Assembly: GCF_002443255.2 (NCBI RefSeq)
Contig: NW_019211460.1
Span: forward strand, 30,276,836-30,340,835
DNA length: 64,000 nucleotides
Source of the DNA: Varroa destructor
Taxonomy: Eukaryota; Arthropoda; Arachnida; Mesostigmata; Varroidae
Direction of reading: 5' to 3'
The notes beneath the pieces were generated by a model. The model was not told the DNA's origin. It searched no databases and saw only the letters and a list, made by a program, of their open reading frames with translations. Shown in pieces: positions 25,896 to 37,328 of this stretch. Numbering within the stretch: position 1 is the first letter of the stretch; each line of letters opens with the position of its first letter. Position numbers and translations under genes: made by a program.

Positions 25896-28807
25896 ATGTC
25901 ACGTTATGCTGAACACGATGACTGGAGAGGTGAGTGCTTGGAAGCTAGTGCAAGAAAGTCAAGCACCCTATATGATCGCCACGAGATTAAATATAGGCCT
26001 TACACAAAGGTATTTATCGGCTGTCAGATCGACGACCCAGCTATCCGGGACCGCATCTTCAAGGTATCTAAACTTAATGGTTCAGTTATATCCCTCTTTG
26101 AAAACATAAAGGAACAGTTGTGAACCTTACTAATTAGGGCAATATAATTTGTATTTTTTTAATTTCGTGTTATAGTCTCCAGATAGCTATTTATCGTAAC
26201 AAGCTAGAATCGGTGTTAACATTTTTCTGCTAGCTTCATTTGAATCTTAGATAGGAAAGCTTTAACTTTAATTAAGCTTTTGAGCTTTAACATTAAGGAA
26301 AATTTCAACTTTCATCAAACCTTTAAGCTTTAACATTAAGGAAGACTTCAACTTTCATTAAGCCTTTAAGCTTTAACTTTGAGCGTTGAATTCGGCTTTC
26401 TTTTTCTGATAAATAGCTTCAGCAGCGGCTAATTCAGGGCACACCTTCAGCGAGGCGCTTTCTGCAACCTCTATGTCAACTGCATTTGACAGTGTGCACT
26501 GCCCGGATAGACGAGAATCAACGAGCAAAGATTTCCTCGTCGGTCATGAACGAGGCCGCGCGGACATGGTAAGTCGCTACAATATATAAAATAGTCGGTT
26601 ATTAGATCAGCCTCTGCCGCAAAACGTAAGAGTAAGTCAGAGAATTGCTTCGAGAATGTTGTTCTCTACGAATTACAGCTTCAGCCTCGATGAAGGCTCT
26701 CGTAAGAGAGTAAGAGAGCTAAAATACTACACGGATGCAGCTCCTCAGACACAGAATGATTTTAATTTGACGAAGATGATATACAATCCCTTTATGCGGT
26801 CGGGTAGACGATACAAACGCGTATATGTGCCACCGAAACGTGAGAAAAAGTAGTGAAAATATTTTTTTTTTTTTGCAATAGATGGCTAAAAAGAACGTAT
26901 ATATTTTTGAATTTGATTTCCGCTGCTTTTACAGCATTCCGGATATTTTGTTCTGTCCAGACGCCAGCCTACGTTTGCGGGGCCTCGGCCAATTCGATGA
27001 TCATCGTGTGATATATGTAAAGGTATTGGTCCTATGTTAACAATATAATTCATGATTGTTGTGTTGTATAGGCCGGTTAGATTCTGTGGGTTTCATTTAA
27101 AGCGCATGAGCTGGCGAAACGGCCTGAGTTCTCGGACTTGATGATCTATGTTTTTAAGCTTTTTTATACACTTCGTTCCTGTACACATCACGCTGCTCCC
27201 AGCTGCCTATAGGTACCGCCCAGCTGAAAATTTGCTGGAGAGGGGATATCAAACGCACTTACCTCTGTGTCATTAGCCAATAAAAAAAAGTAATATCGCA
27301 GGTGTTCTGTGTTAACTTTGTTATACAGAGGTATATAATCGAATACATATAAAGATTTAAAAGGGCTATTTTTAAGTAGGCTCTTGCAGAGCAATTTTTG
27401 TATTGGCAGCGCCCGCACGGCAGTTGCCTACTAATAAGTTTTCATTGTTTCTAATAACGAAAATATCTTTTGTTGTATTCATTTCGTCGCCGTATGTATT
27501 AACGCAGGTGGATCCGTTAAACTTTGATCTTTATAAACTGAATCGCAGCTTTGCTGAGCTTTTCGGGAAAACTTCGTATTCTCTGTCTGAATATGACAGT
27601 TACACACCTCACATAACAATTTTTCAGGTAAGACCTCGGTATCTACTAAAACGTATCTATATGCAGTCACAGGTAAGCAATAGTGCCTCATTCGTTAAAG
27701 GCTAGAAAATCACTGGATTGAATCTGGCACGGTTTTAGCTTAGTAGGGGACGGTCCTATACGGAACTCGCTATGTTGTATATGTCTGTCTATATACAGGC
27801 CATTGCTATTCACCAATTGCGGCAAAACCGTTATAAAACGGTTCGTTGTATATATATGCATATACAAGTATGTGTGCGACATGTACCAACAAACCACAGT
27901 TTTTTTTTACCACAATTGGCAAACAACATCGACATTTTCAATGTAGCGATTTCAGTTTAGGACTCCCTATTGTTTCGTTCCGGCAAAACGTGTCTGCATT
28001 CCCTTTCGATAGCAGGTGAAATTCGCGGTTTACTTAAATATCAACCTAGTTAAGAGTGTAAAAAGGAATCAAAAGCTTTTGTTAAAGAGGAGCATCGCCT
28101 TCGGGCAAAGCAGAAGGGAATAGAGAGCAGGTTCATAAATAGTAAGCAAAGCAGTACATAGAGTGCCCAAGATTGCTCTATTCTATCATGTTATAGATAC
28201 GAGGCAGGCTTGACGATCGCCGATGCATTCGCCAAACGTATAAGCAGCTGAGTGAGGAAGACATTGACTTCGGTGTTCAGCGCATCAAAAACATCCAGCT
28301 GCTGGATATATTATTGCCAAAGAATGACTGCGAGTAAGGACGTTTTTCCTATCAAAAACTCTAATTAAAATTACCGACTTAGGTCAGTTATGGAGGCATG
28401 GCCGTCACAGATGGCACTTCAATAGTGACTATATTTCGGTTTGGATACTAGATTCTTTCTCTTGCTATATGACTTTAACAACACGAAGGGTTAATGCATC
28501 GTTGATAGTCTGTTTTCTCCCTTTCAAATTGACTAGATATAAAGAAAGATGACGGAAAATTGCTGATGTTTTGAACATGAGTATATTTGAATTAAAATAT
28601 CAAGATGATGCTCTGATACTTCGCATGTTAGGTAAATGAGTTCCATCTTCTTTTTTCTTAATGTTTACGGGCAGGTACTACCATAAGCTTGGTGTTTTTT
28701 TCGTAAGTGGAACGTACAGCAGCGAGATCGACGCCGGACAATCTATTAGCGTTGCAGGCAATGATGCGTTTACCCGTAATGCAAATAGTGCGGCAAAGAC
28801 AAAATAA
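25896..28807 (+). CDS. AKAP7-like 2H phosphoesterase domain protein
   Basis: Six exons, 25896-26063, 26417-26568, 26935-27022, 27508-27627, 28197-28333 and 28675-28807, join in phase with GT-AG introns into 265 residues. Two H-x-T motifs define the 2H superfamily: HLT at 79-81 (QLHLTVCTARIDENQ) and HIT at 171-173 (YTPHITIFQ), 92 residues apart. Other blocks match the AKAP7 central domain in order: KVFIGCQIDDPAIRDRI near 38-54 (first strand and helix), LRLRGLGQFDDHRVIYVK near 119-136, DPLNFDLYKLNRSFAELF near 138-155, and YYHKLG at 223-228. Mammalian AKAP7 central domains act on 2',5'-linked oligoadenylates; the substrate here is unknown. The C-terminal PKA-anchoring helix of vertebrate AKAP7 is not encoded, so anchoring is not expected. 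The ATG has A at -3, but an upstream exon is possible. AATAAA overlaps the stop, and another lies at 29126-29131. ASCC1-like 2H proteins are the alternative, less well matched. Confidence 0.85.
26262..26390 (+). repeat. intronic tandem repeat, about 45-bp unit
   Basis: Within the first intron of the 2H gene, a unit built on CTTTAAGCTTTAACATTAAG followed by an AACTTTCAT-AAGC segment recurs about two and a half times with small changes. The left duplication copy has only about one unit near 21,505-21,545, so the expansion or contraction happened after duplication. Confidence 0.8.
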
Positions 28808-31490
28808 AAGGCCAGAGATGACCTTTAGAGATCCAGGCACAACAGAAAGATCAAGGGGCTCTCCGATCTAATTTAGTGGAAAACACGTTAGCCAATTCGT
28901 GCCTTTAAGCACACTAACAAGAGGTCAATAATAATGAAAGTTTGCTTAATACATATCTCCTATACATTACAGTACTGAATATAAGGGAAATGTACATCGA
29001 AACAGTGGTCCTCATTTGGCTCTACTGTTCAGCCATACGATGCACGTATGAATGGGACTGTAAGGATGGAAAAATGGCTAATTTAATAGGCATCGCGAAA
29101 ACTCATTCCTTTAGTGGACTTACTTAATAAATAATAATAATTTTGTTATTTGATTGTACCCAACGTTTTAGGTGCGGTCGGGGTATAGTATAAGCAGCAG
29201 GAACAAAAGCCCGAACAACAATACGATAACAATGATTAATCGTCTCGCCGCGACAACTCGCTTTTTGATCGTCCGCCTGTATCCCGTGCGAGCTTGTCTT
29301 GTATGTGAGTTTGTATCGTGAACTTGAGCGAACGGGTCAAGGGACAGATCAGACAACAGGGACACTTGACGTTCTTCGAAATTTCCCATTGAGAGAGAGA
29401 GAAGGAGAGAAAGGAGGAGACAGCGGAATTGCAGCATTATGGGAACGCGCCTTGAAGGCTCTCCGCCGTTCGCACAGCTTATGTTCAATACATCTATATG
29501 TGATATTGCAGCGATCACGCTCAAACAGAAGCATGTCAAGCAGCAAATATGTCTTACTGATTGGATACTACGTATTCAATTGTGTGATTTGACTCTGCTC
29601 GCAATATTCGCATTACGCCTTAATAATAGAATGCCACGTGGAAGTCGCATACACCTCAGGGGGTTACTTTCGATGTACTCCCTCAACTTCTGATACCAAT
29701 AATCAACAAAATGAGGCCAATTAGATCCATTTGCCTATTACTTTATCTACATTATTCATTAGCAGACTAGTTATCTGAAATCATGAATAGTAGATATGTT
29801 GATTTAGCTTGTTCAAAAGATACTAGTCGGTTCATCATTTGAGAAGTATAGCAATTGCGTTTAGCGTAAAATTCATCCCTAGACATAACATGTTATAGAA
29901 AATGAAGACAGCCATTTCGTTGAAGACTAAATGTTATTTAATAAAACAATAATTTAATCGAGTTTATATGTTTGTTGTCATTTGAGGGTATTAGATGCCT
30001 CAGCGCTTAATTACGTTTCTAGTGATGGCGTTGTCGAATTCGGACCCTTCATTCTGGTCCTACACGCGGGGTGATAAGCAAAAGAATAACACAATATAAT
30101 TAATTCTGAAATTCTTCCTTGATCAAAGTTGAGAAAAATTTTATTTAAAAAGTTAATCCTAGGGCAAGCTGTGTTGACGCCGCCCCCACTTAGGCTTGTT
30201 GGCCTAATTAAGCTCGTATTTTGTAGGCAAACTGTATATAACTGTATACAAAATATATAACAGCTGTATTTTTTGTTATTTTTTCAATGTATTCAACAAA
30301 GATTCTCAATGCAGTTGACTACTATCTATGTTTGTAAGCCCACAATATTTTGAATGGAAGTTAAGTTACTATAAGTAAATTTGTTTTTTTTTTTCGCCAT
30401 TTATTTATTTATACTTAGAGAGAAAAAGTGCATTGAAATGTCTCGACGATTATTGGGGTAATTAGACTTGACAACATATCTAATATATACTAAGATCTGG
30501 GAAACGTTAAACTACTTTTCGAAAGTCCCGAGAATATGACTAGGCTGTTGGATGACCTCATTTTAACCCGCGGGAATAGAACCCGTCTCAACCTCAGTAA
30601 ACTTCACGTTTCCTTGTTGCAATGCTCAAAAACAAGAAATTACACGCTAAAGAAGTGTTTACCTAATTTACATTCTGTGTCAAATGAAACTTGCTTGGGT
30701 TAATTGTGCGACACGGTAATAGGTACTCTAACGTGTCAGTAATCCGCCATAAGTGACATGTTACAGCGGCGCAAGCACGAAACCTTATGTGTCGATTCAT
30801 CTACGTCCAATACTGTCTTAATTAAGCATTGCTATGGGTGGCTAAATTCTATCTATACGAAACGAAGTGTTTATACGTTCGTGGAAAAATGGTTATGTTA
30901 TAACTTGGATGCGACGAAGGTGCTCTACTGTACAAAATGCCTAAATGGAAAGATAAAAAACGAGAAAAGACTAGAGTACGTACAGAAAAGTTCTGAGGCA
31001 GAAAGGTTTATAGGAGAACCGTTAAACTTGTCATTCCTAAACATGGACGAATGGCAATTTTGGCGTCGTTTACATTTGTTGCGCTTGTTTGCAAACCAAA
31101 ATCCCTAAGATTCTATTAGGACAGCATCCAGGTCTTTCCATGTGACTTGATCACTGATTTAGGCTAAGACATTGAAATTTAGGGGACAAAAGCTAAAACC
31201 GTTTCTTCGTATTTGAATTGGAAATTAAAATGGTCGCCGTATCAGCAATCCCTCTCGTATTAAGTGTACTGGTACCGCGCATATTTTAACGTAATCGTAT
31301 GTGATAATTACGAGAAGTTTCCACGTACACTGCGATTCGACGTATAAGGTAGAAATACTCTTTTAACCACCTGCGACGGGCTTGGCAGGAACAGACTGCA
31401 AACTTGTTGATTTTTTAGTGACATTTTTGTGACAAACAAATTGTAAGCGTCCCGCACACACTGGACCACATGAGACACGGAAAAGTCTAC
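28808..31490. other. 3' flank of the 2H gene inside the right duplication copy
   Basis: The sequence matches the left copy closely. A possible polyadenylation signal lies at 29126-29131. Two open frames stand out: 29168-29539 on minus (123 codons) and 30758-31108 on plus (116 codons). The plus frame has an ATG and protein-like composition (YTFVEKWLCYNLDATKVLYC), but its counterpart in the left copy is broken and I recognise no family. Confidence 0.4.
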
Positions 31491-34400
31491 AGTATTATTA
31501 TTATTCGATATAAAAATCAGGTCCGAATCATTGAACTATGGTAATTTCGTTCATTCCATTGCAGCAAAATTTTAATTAGGCTTTGTTAGATCAGAATGAA
31601 CTAAGTTACAGCACAACTGAATCCTAAATAAATTATATGAATAAATGATACGGGCTATGAAGAAGAGAGTGATGGATATATGGTCTTTTCCGTGCTACGA
31701 TAGATTTATAATACAATAAAAAATGCCGTATCTTATTACGTCAGTTAGCGACAATCCAGTTATGAATATCCTGTTTACTATTTTCTATATTTCGGGTCCA
31801 AGTTTGTTTTCCAAAGAGTGCTTATCATGTACCGATTATTTTGTGACTAACTGAAACAGCAAGTTAACAAGTAACTTTCGTAAGGTATAATAATGAATTC
31901 ACACAAGCACTTGTTCACACGAACATAGTTCCGCAAATTCCATAAATTAAACATCCAAGTATTTTTTAAATAATGAGATTGGCCCTCTGGTCCATAATGG
32001 CGCGGTGTATACGCAAAAATTAAACGTTGATTAAGGTTATGTGAACTTTAACTTCCATTACCCGTAAATACATACTGACGTGCGCTTAGTTGCAAGGTTC
32101 AGTCGTTGCCCGATTACGACGGTTGGACCGTTCCCTCCTCAATTTAAGGATACATCAACAATTTCCTCCGCATCCTTAAACCAACATTAATTCATTTAAG
32201 TTTCCATAAACCAATACGTAAAAAGTTATTAGACATTATACAAAAAAAGGTTATTATTCACACCACTGGTAATTCTCTAGCTGCTCGTTTTTGGCTTTTG
32301 GAAAATAGGTAGTAGGTCGCCGCAACAATCAGCACAGAGACTCAACTAAGAACCCCAATTCCCCAGTTAATGACCGTCCGGTTGTGTCTGTCAGTAGACG
32401 ACTCATTACTGTTCGTGCCCCGAAAACGTCCAGCCGACACTATAGTAGTTATTCGATGTATGTGAATATGGAAATAGGGATGGTTGAGATAGAGGTCACA
32501 AATGGATTTGCAGGTCGGTACAATATCTTCAAGGCAAGTTCACATTTCATAACAGTACCCACGTAGAGTTACACACATGTAGGCATTACGAAACGTTCTT
32601 CACAGCAGAATGTACTTAGCTCGGGGCTAATTCATATTGGCCTCATACGCTGACATGGAGGATTATTTCATCAATTCATTGCAACTATCCTATGAGCCAC
32701 GATCGTATTTTATTCTGGTTCTAACACAACTCAATAGTTTTGCTGTCTCATTTTCCAAAACACCTATAACTTGCGTACTAGTACCTCAACAAAATAAACA
32801 AAGCTCCAGGGAAGGCCGAAGTTCCGTTGACAATTTGGAAGTGTCATGAGAACTTCCCCGAAAGGTACTTCGCTTGATAATCATCATTAGAAGGGGTCTG
32901 GAGTATAATAAATATTATCTTTCCCTTATTGCGCAATCTTATCTTTATTTCAAATGATACGTCGCCATGATATTTTTTCAGAGGGATGTCAATTACTGGA
33001 AAAGAGAAGCCTTTTACTATGCTGATAGCTGAAGCATAAACTCATATAGATAAGGGTGCCTAGGGCGTCCCTTATACATAATAATCATCAATTCTGTTCT
33101 GTGTGTATCCATAGTGTTGATAGTTCTGACTTCGCATTCTTCAGGAACGCAGCGCGGAAATTGCTCTGTTATGTATTCCCTGCCCTCTAACTCACAACTG
33201 CTCCGTTAGCAATTATATAGAGAGCACTGGGTGACAAAATGGCAGATGCAGACACTCATGACTTTTGTGATTTGTCTAAATATGACAAAAAAGAAAAAAA
33301 AATGCTTCAGAATGGGCCATTTTCTTCACCATCTTCCGACTGAAATTAGCATACCTAACTTTATGATAGTTCCCTATGCAATCAATGGAAGCGCCATTTG
33401 TTGGAATACAAATTTGTCTTCAAAAGTCAAACCATTGGATCCCCACCTTTATTGAGTAAAACGGCATATATATAGCAGTGTTTACTTCGTTGTTAACCTC
33501 TGTCATTGAACACAACAGAGAGGTAGTCATTAATACATTTAATTTACTTACACATCTTTCACAAATGAAGTAGAAGACTCACATGCATGTTTGCGATAGA
33601 CATTGACCAATATAACTTCGGTCACGTTGAGCTGAACATTCTTCGGGTCAACTTCAATAATAAAAATTTCGAAAATAAAAACGAATGTGTCAGGCTTTGC
33701 CTTCACCGAAACCAACCAAGTGTTCTTTTACGGCCGTTTATCACGTACATGAGTGTGGTGTTGTCTTGAAGTTTCGTTGTTCAGTTGGATTTAAGCCGGA
33801 TGATCCAGCTCTTTTTGTAGCTGATACTTCTAGTTTTTATTATAAAATTCGGAAATTGCTACGAGCTACTAATCCAAGAACTAATCAAGTTAGCTGAATT
33901 GACTTTAACGGAAGGATATCACGCACATTGAACTGAGATGCCTCAGTTCTCCTGATCCATTACTATAATTTCTATAGAATATCAACCGTAGACGATTGAT
34001 TTACTCGAAACCACTCGAAAACCATTATGGCTATTCGCTGAATCTCGGAATACTTTCGTATTTGGTATAGAAACTTGTCTGACCGTGTAGCTCCATTGAA
34101 ACTCCAAATTTCCAAAATAGGAATCATATTGCTGGTGCCTGGTCAGCTTTCTGTTGACTAGACGCTGAATCTGTCAGCCACCACTTGTCGTCGACGAGAT
34201 TTATTTCGTAGCTATGAATAAAACTTCTTATGGAGGGTGACTTGCATAATGCCTTTCGTTAAGACCTCATTAAGGACAATATACCCAAAACCACATTAAT
34301 GAATCCGTTTTAACAGCAAGCTTGAAATAATTCGATACACATTCATGTTTATGAAACAGGAAGCGACTGTTTCTACGAGAAAGCGAGAAAGAGGTTCTAT

Positions 34401-35050
34401 GCTAGCATTGCAACGGCCCAGCTCCAGCTTCTTATGCTTAGCCGTATCCATATGATATGTACCTTAACCTTGATTACAAACAAAACACGTTACCTTTCTT
34501 AAAAACAAATTTGCATTACTGGCTGCCTATTGGGTCGACCAGAGTATTCAAATAAAGTTGAACTGGAAGGGGGCCCCAGAGATCAAAAATGTGTTCTCGA
34601 ATAGTTTTTATTTAGAAATATCCAATGGGCTTTCAAAACGAAGGGTCAACGTTGTTTGTATAGCAACAATAGGACAACACTTCTCGAAAACTCAAGATCC
34701 CGGTACTTCGACAACATCTCCAACTCCCAAACTTTAACTACTACAAAGGTGAATCATCATTGACTATACACTGCGTTTTTGAATTCATAAACCACCTATT
34801 GCTTACGGGAAAGTGTTGGTGTTCGAGCTTAACTAATATACAGAGTTCTCCATTTGTACCCAAATTGGCGCCGTGCTAGTTGCATTTCTTATTTGAGTTG
34901 GCGACACGCCATTATCCGACGTCAAGTTGCTGGTTAAAAAGGAACTCATAGTTTCTTGAGTAGCGCCTTGTGACAATGGGTCACCACTAACTTTTAATCA
35001 TCGCATTGGCTGTAGTCTATTTTCAGACGTGGGCGCTGTCGAGGCGCCGA
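31491..35050. other. intergenic DNA
   Basis: AT-rich sequence without a supportable gene. On the minus strand about 32,340-32,540 is open for more than 60 codons (NHPYFHIHIHRITTIVSAGR) but lacks convincing splice sites. Nothing else stands out. Confidence 0.4.
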
Positions 35051-35410
35051 TCATAGCTGGCGCTCTTTGTTCTTAAGGAAACGGAAAATTTGCCCCTTTC
35101 TCATGTCAGCGAGTAGAGGCTGGTTCGCTTCTGAATGATTGCTCTTTGTCAATGGTTTGTTGCCGTACACTATCTTAGTAGCAGTAGTCGTAGTAGTGCC
35201 GTGTTCCCCCCTCCCATTGAATGCCCCCCCCTCCAAGGCAGGTTCATCTGTTGATACCTGTTCACCAATATATTCTTCAAGTGTATAAGCTATCTTTTGC
35301 AAGATTTCTTCTGTACTTCGGTTAAGTTGAAAAGATGCCAGTCGCACAAGATTCAGCAGCCAACTGATTAAATGAGGAGGCCACTCGGTACGGTGCTTGA
35401 TACAAATGGT
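35051..35410 (-). CDS. unrecognised exon-like open frame
   Basis: The minus strand is open for 119 codons to a stop at 35051. The N-terminal half is protein-like (KHRTEWPPHLISWLLNLVRL, then STEEILQKIAYTLEEYIG, likely helical). The C-terminal half is polar with a TTTTTATK run and ends in IFRFLKNKERQL. A possible acceptor (TTTAATCAG) precedes the TTGGCTG codons. It could be the last exon of a minus-strand gene whose other exons might be the frames at 35492-35695 or 36707-36874, but I could not join them in phase with good donors. No family recognised. Confidence 0.25.
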   Translation of the reverse strand, partial: TICIKHRTEWPPHLISWLLNLVRLASFQLNRSTEEILQKIAYTLEEYIGEQVSTDEPALEGGAFNGRGEHGTTTTTATKIVYGNKPLTKSNHSEANQPLLADMRKGQIFRFLKNKERQL

Positions 35411-35491
35411 TTAGGAAAGTTGATAATGATATTAGAAGAGCTTCAAGCTAGTATTTAGTAGCGATAATTATATTACACATTAGTAAAATCA

Positions 35492-35695
35492 TTAGCTGAT
35501 TCGCAGCGTATCCATACGTCTCCTTCCTGCTTCAGTGGTATCCATAAGATGCTTGACTGTGAAGGTCGTCTTTTTCTCGATACATATCGCATCTACAATT
35601 TCCGGCCAATTTTCATATTCTAGAGTAATCTCCATGAATGACTTCATTTTGTGAACTTGTTTGTAAGATTTCATATAAACTGCAATATCGACCAA
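35492..35695 (-). CDS. unrecognised exon-like open frame
   Basis: The frame encodes a charged, protein-like sequence (MKSFMEITLEYENWPEIVDA, then KHLMDTTEAGRRRMDTL) ending in a stop. A pyrimidine-poor but possible acceptor (GATATTGCAG) lies at its start. It sits 80 bp from the frame at 35051-35410 on the same strand. No family is recognised and no donor joins the two in phase, so this may be a terminal exon, a pseudogene fragment or chance. Confidence 0.22.
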   Translation of the reverse strand: MVDIAVYMKSYKQVHKMKSFMEITLEYENWPEIVDAICIEKKTTFTVKHLMDTTEAGRRRMDTLRIS

Positions 35696-36706
35696 TTAGA
35701 AGACTGGCTAACCAGATTAGGCAAAAGTGAGAACGATACGATTAGGTTCTATATCTAATAAAGGGATGCTCATCTTGTAAACGGACCTAAACTAGGTTTC
35801 CTACCTAAAAGAACCGTTGTGACACGCGTAATCAGCTTATCAAACATTAGCATAAAACGCCCAATCAGCATACAAATAGGTCCGCTTCCTGTTCATCTTT
35901 ACGTACCTGAATTTTAATAAATGTGATACAAACCATGTAACTATCATATTTGGTACCGTATGCAAAAACTTTTATCCTTATATTTGTGGCCTTCTAACTG
36001 TTACATGGACAGCATACAAATTTCTGATTGAAACCAGTCTGGTCCATGCCAAGATAGCAAATCATACAAAAGAAATATTGTATATTCAAAGAAACGCAAT
36101 ATTTGTGCTGACAGTCACAGATTGTCTGAGTGTCTGATTCACAGATTGTCTGTGACATAGATTAAGATTGGGGCCACTAAATTTGTTTGAATGGAAGCTT
36201 TAGTGCGACTTAATTTAAACAGACGGACTGACTGAAAAAGAAAACTGCGCACAGGCTTTCGTTTGTCAAACCACTATAATCTTCTACCTAAATTGAGATC
36301 AGCTGAATCGTCTCACATGAACCAAACCACGAAATTGATCGTTTATATACTTCAATCACTCAAAAGGACTTTACGAATGAGAGTGATAATTACCGACATA
36401 ATCAAACTATGTAAGCTGAAAGTAACGTACTGTAAAGCAGTAACCTTATGAGGACTAGTAGTGCACTCATGTGAATCTTTCATAGCACATAAAAGCAGGT
36501 GGGTACAGCTCTTTGTCTCGTCCTAAACCTCGTTTCGGTGAGGCCTGCAGGCGAGCCGAATCTGACAATCAAGGAGACGAAATTAAATAATATGAAGAAA
36601 ATACCGTGTTATTTGCGTTTTCGAAGCTGATGTTTACAAAGCCCTATTGTTATTACTGTGTATGTAGATGTTACGAAGAGAATTCTCGCAGACACAAGGG
36701 GCTCTC

Positions 36707-36874
36707 CTAAGATGGTGGCTGAAGATGTTTAGCAGAACCCATTTCTCCAGAAACGATAGCGTTATCGCAGTCCTTGGCTATACGTGCAGCGTCGATTGGT
36801 TTAGCTAAACATCGATTCCAAAATGCGTCTCGGAATTTAGTTATCCAGAAAGAAATATTGAGTTTCGATGAACC
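36707..36874 (-). CDS. unrecognised exon-like open frame
   Basis: A 55-codon minus-strand frame with strikingly protein-like content (KLNISFWITKFRDAFWNRCL, then KPIDAARIAKDCDNAIVSGE) flanked by stops. A weak GCTAAG acceptor could open it, and no consensus donor lies inside it. It may belong with the frames at 35,051-35,695. I recognise no family. Confidence 0.22.
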   Translation of the reverse strand, partial: GSSKLNISFWITKFRDAFWNRCLAKPIDAARIAKDCDNAIVSGEMGSAKHLQPPS

Positions 36875-37288
36875 TTAGCTACCGAATTAAAAACGAAGTA
36901 ATTGTAACTAACAAACAGTTAAGGGCTTCATTAATATCTTTTCTACGGGCTCGTAAGTGTAACTAAACAAAAAAAAATGGAAGCGAGATACTTTCAATTT
37001 GACGATGAAGCCGCTCGATTTTGTTGCGCTTTACTATACACACAGGGAAGAAACACACGTTATCGTCCAACTAGGAAACGAGTTTATTATGCACGATTTT
37101 CGATTTGTTGTTATTTTTTCCTGTCGTTGTCGTTATTGTTGCCATTGTTCTTGTTAAGACTATTTTCGTCTTTGTTGCGATTTTCATATAAAATTTCATC
37201 GCATTTATTTACAACGTCACATCGGATGCGCTCGAAGGGAACGTTTACGCGTTTTTTTTCTCGTTTTCTTTATCTCTCCACACCCGTT

Positions 37289-37292
<4 letters not shown>

Positions 37293-37324
<32 letters not shown>
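37293..37324. repeat. (AT)n microsatellite
   Basis: Sixteen uninterrupted AT dinucleotides in non-coding DNA. Confidence 0.97.

Positions 37325-37328
<4 letters not shown>

Larger units (their letters stand above)
25540..31490 (+). repeat. segmental duplication, right copy
   Basis: Direct-repeat partner of 20,690-25,230, about 300 bp downstream of it. It is longer because it holds 27184-28778, absent from the left copy, and a locally expanded intronic repeat at 26,262-26,390. It contains the intact 2H phosphoesterase gene. Boundaries were set by visual alignment and are approximate. Confidence 0.88.

Noticed and set aside
27263..27418. Minus-strand exon ending at a GTAAGTG donor
   Set aside because: The donor is good, but the frame is AT-rich, lies antisense within an intron of the intact 2H gene and has no partner exon.
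28197..28333. Resemblance of this exon to cytochrome bc1 subunit 7 (UQCRB)
   Set aside because: A short run ending in LLPKND suggested it, but the exon joins in phase on both sides to AKAP7-like 2H exons and fits that family better (EEDIDFGVQRI before the YYH block).
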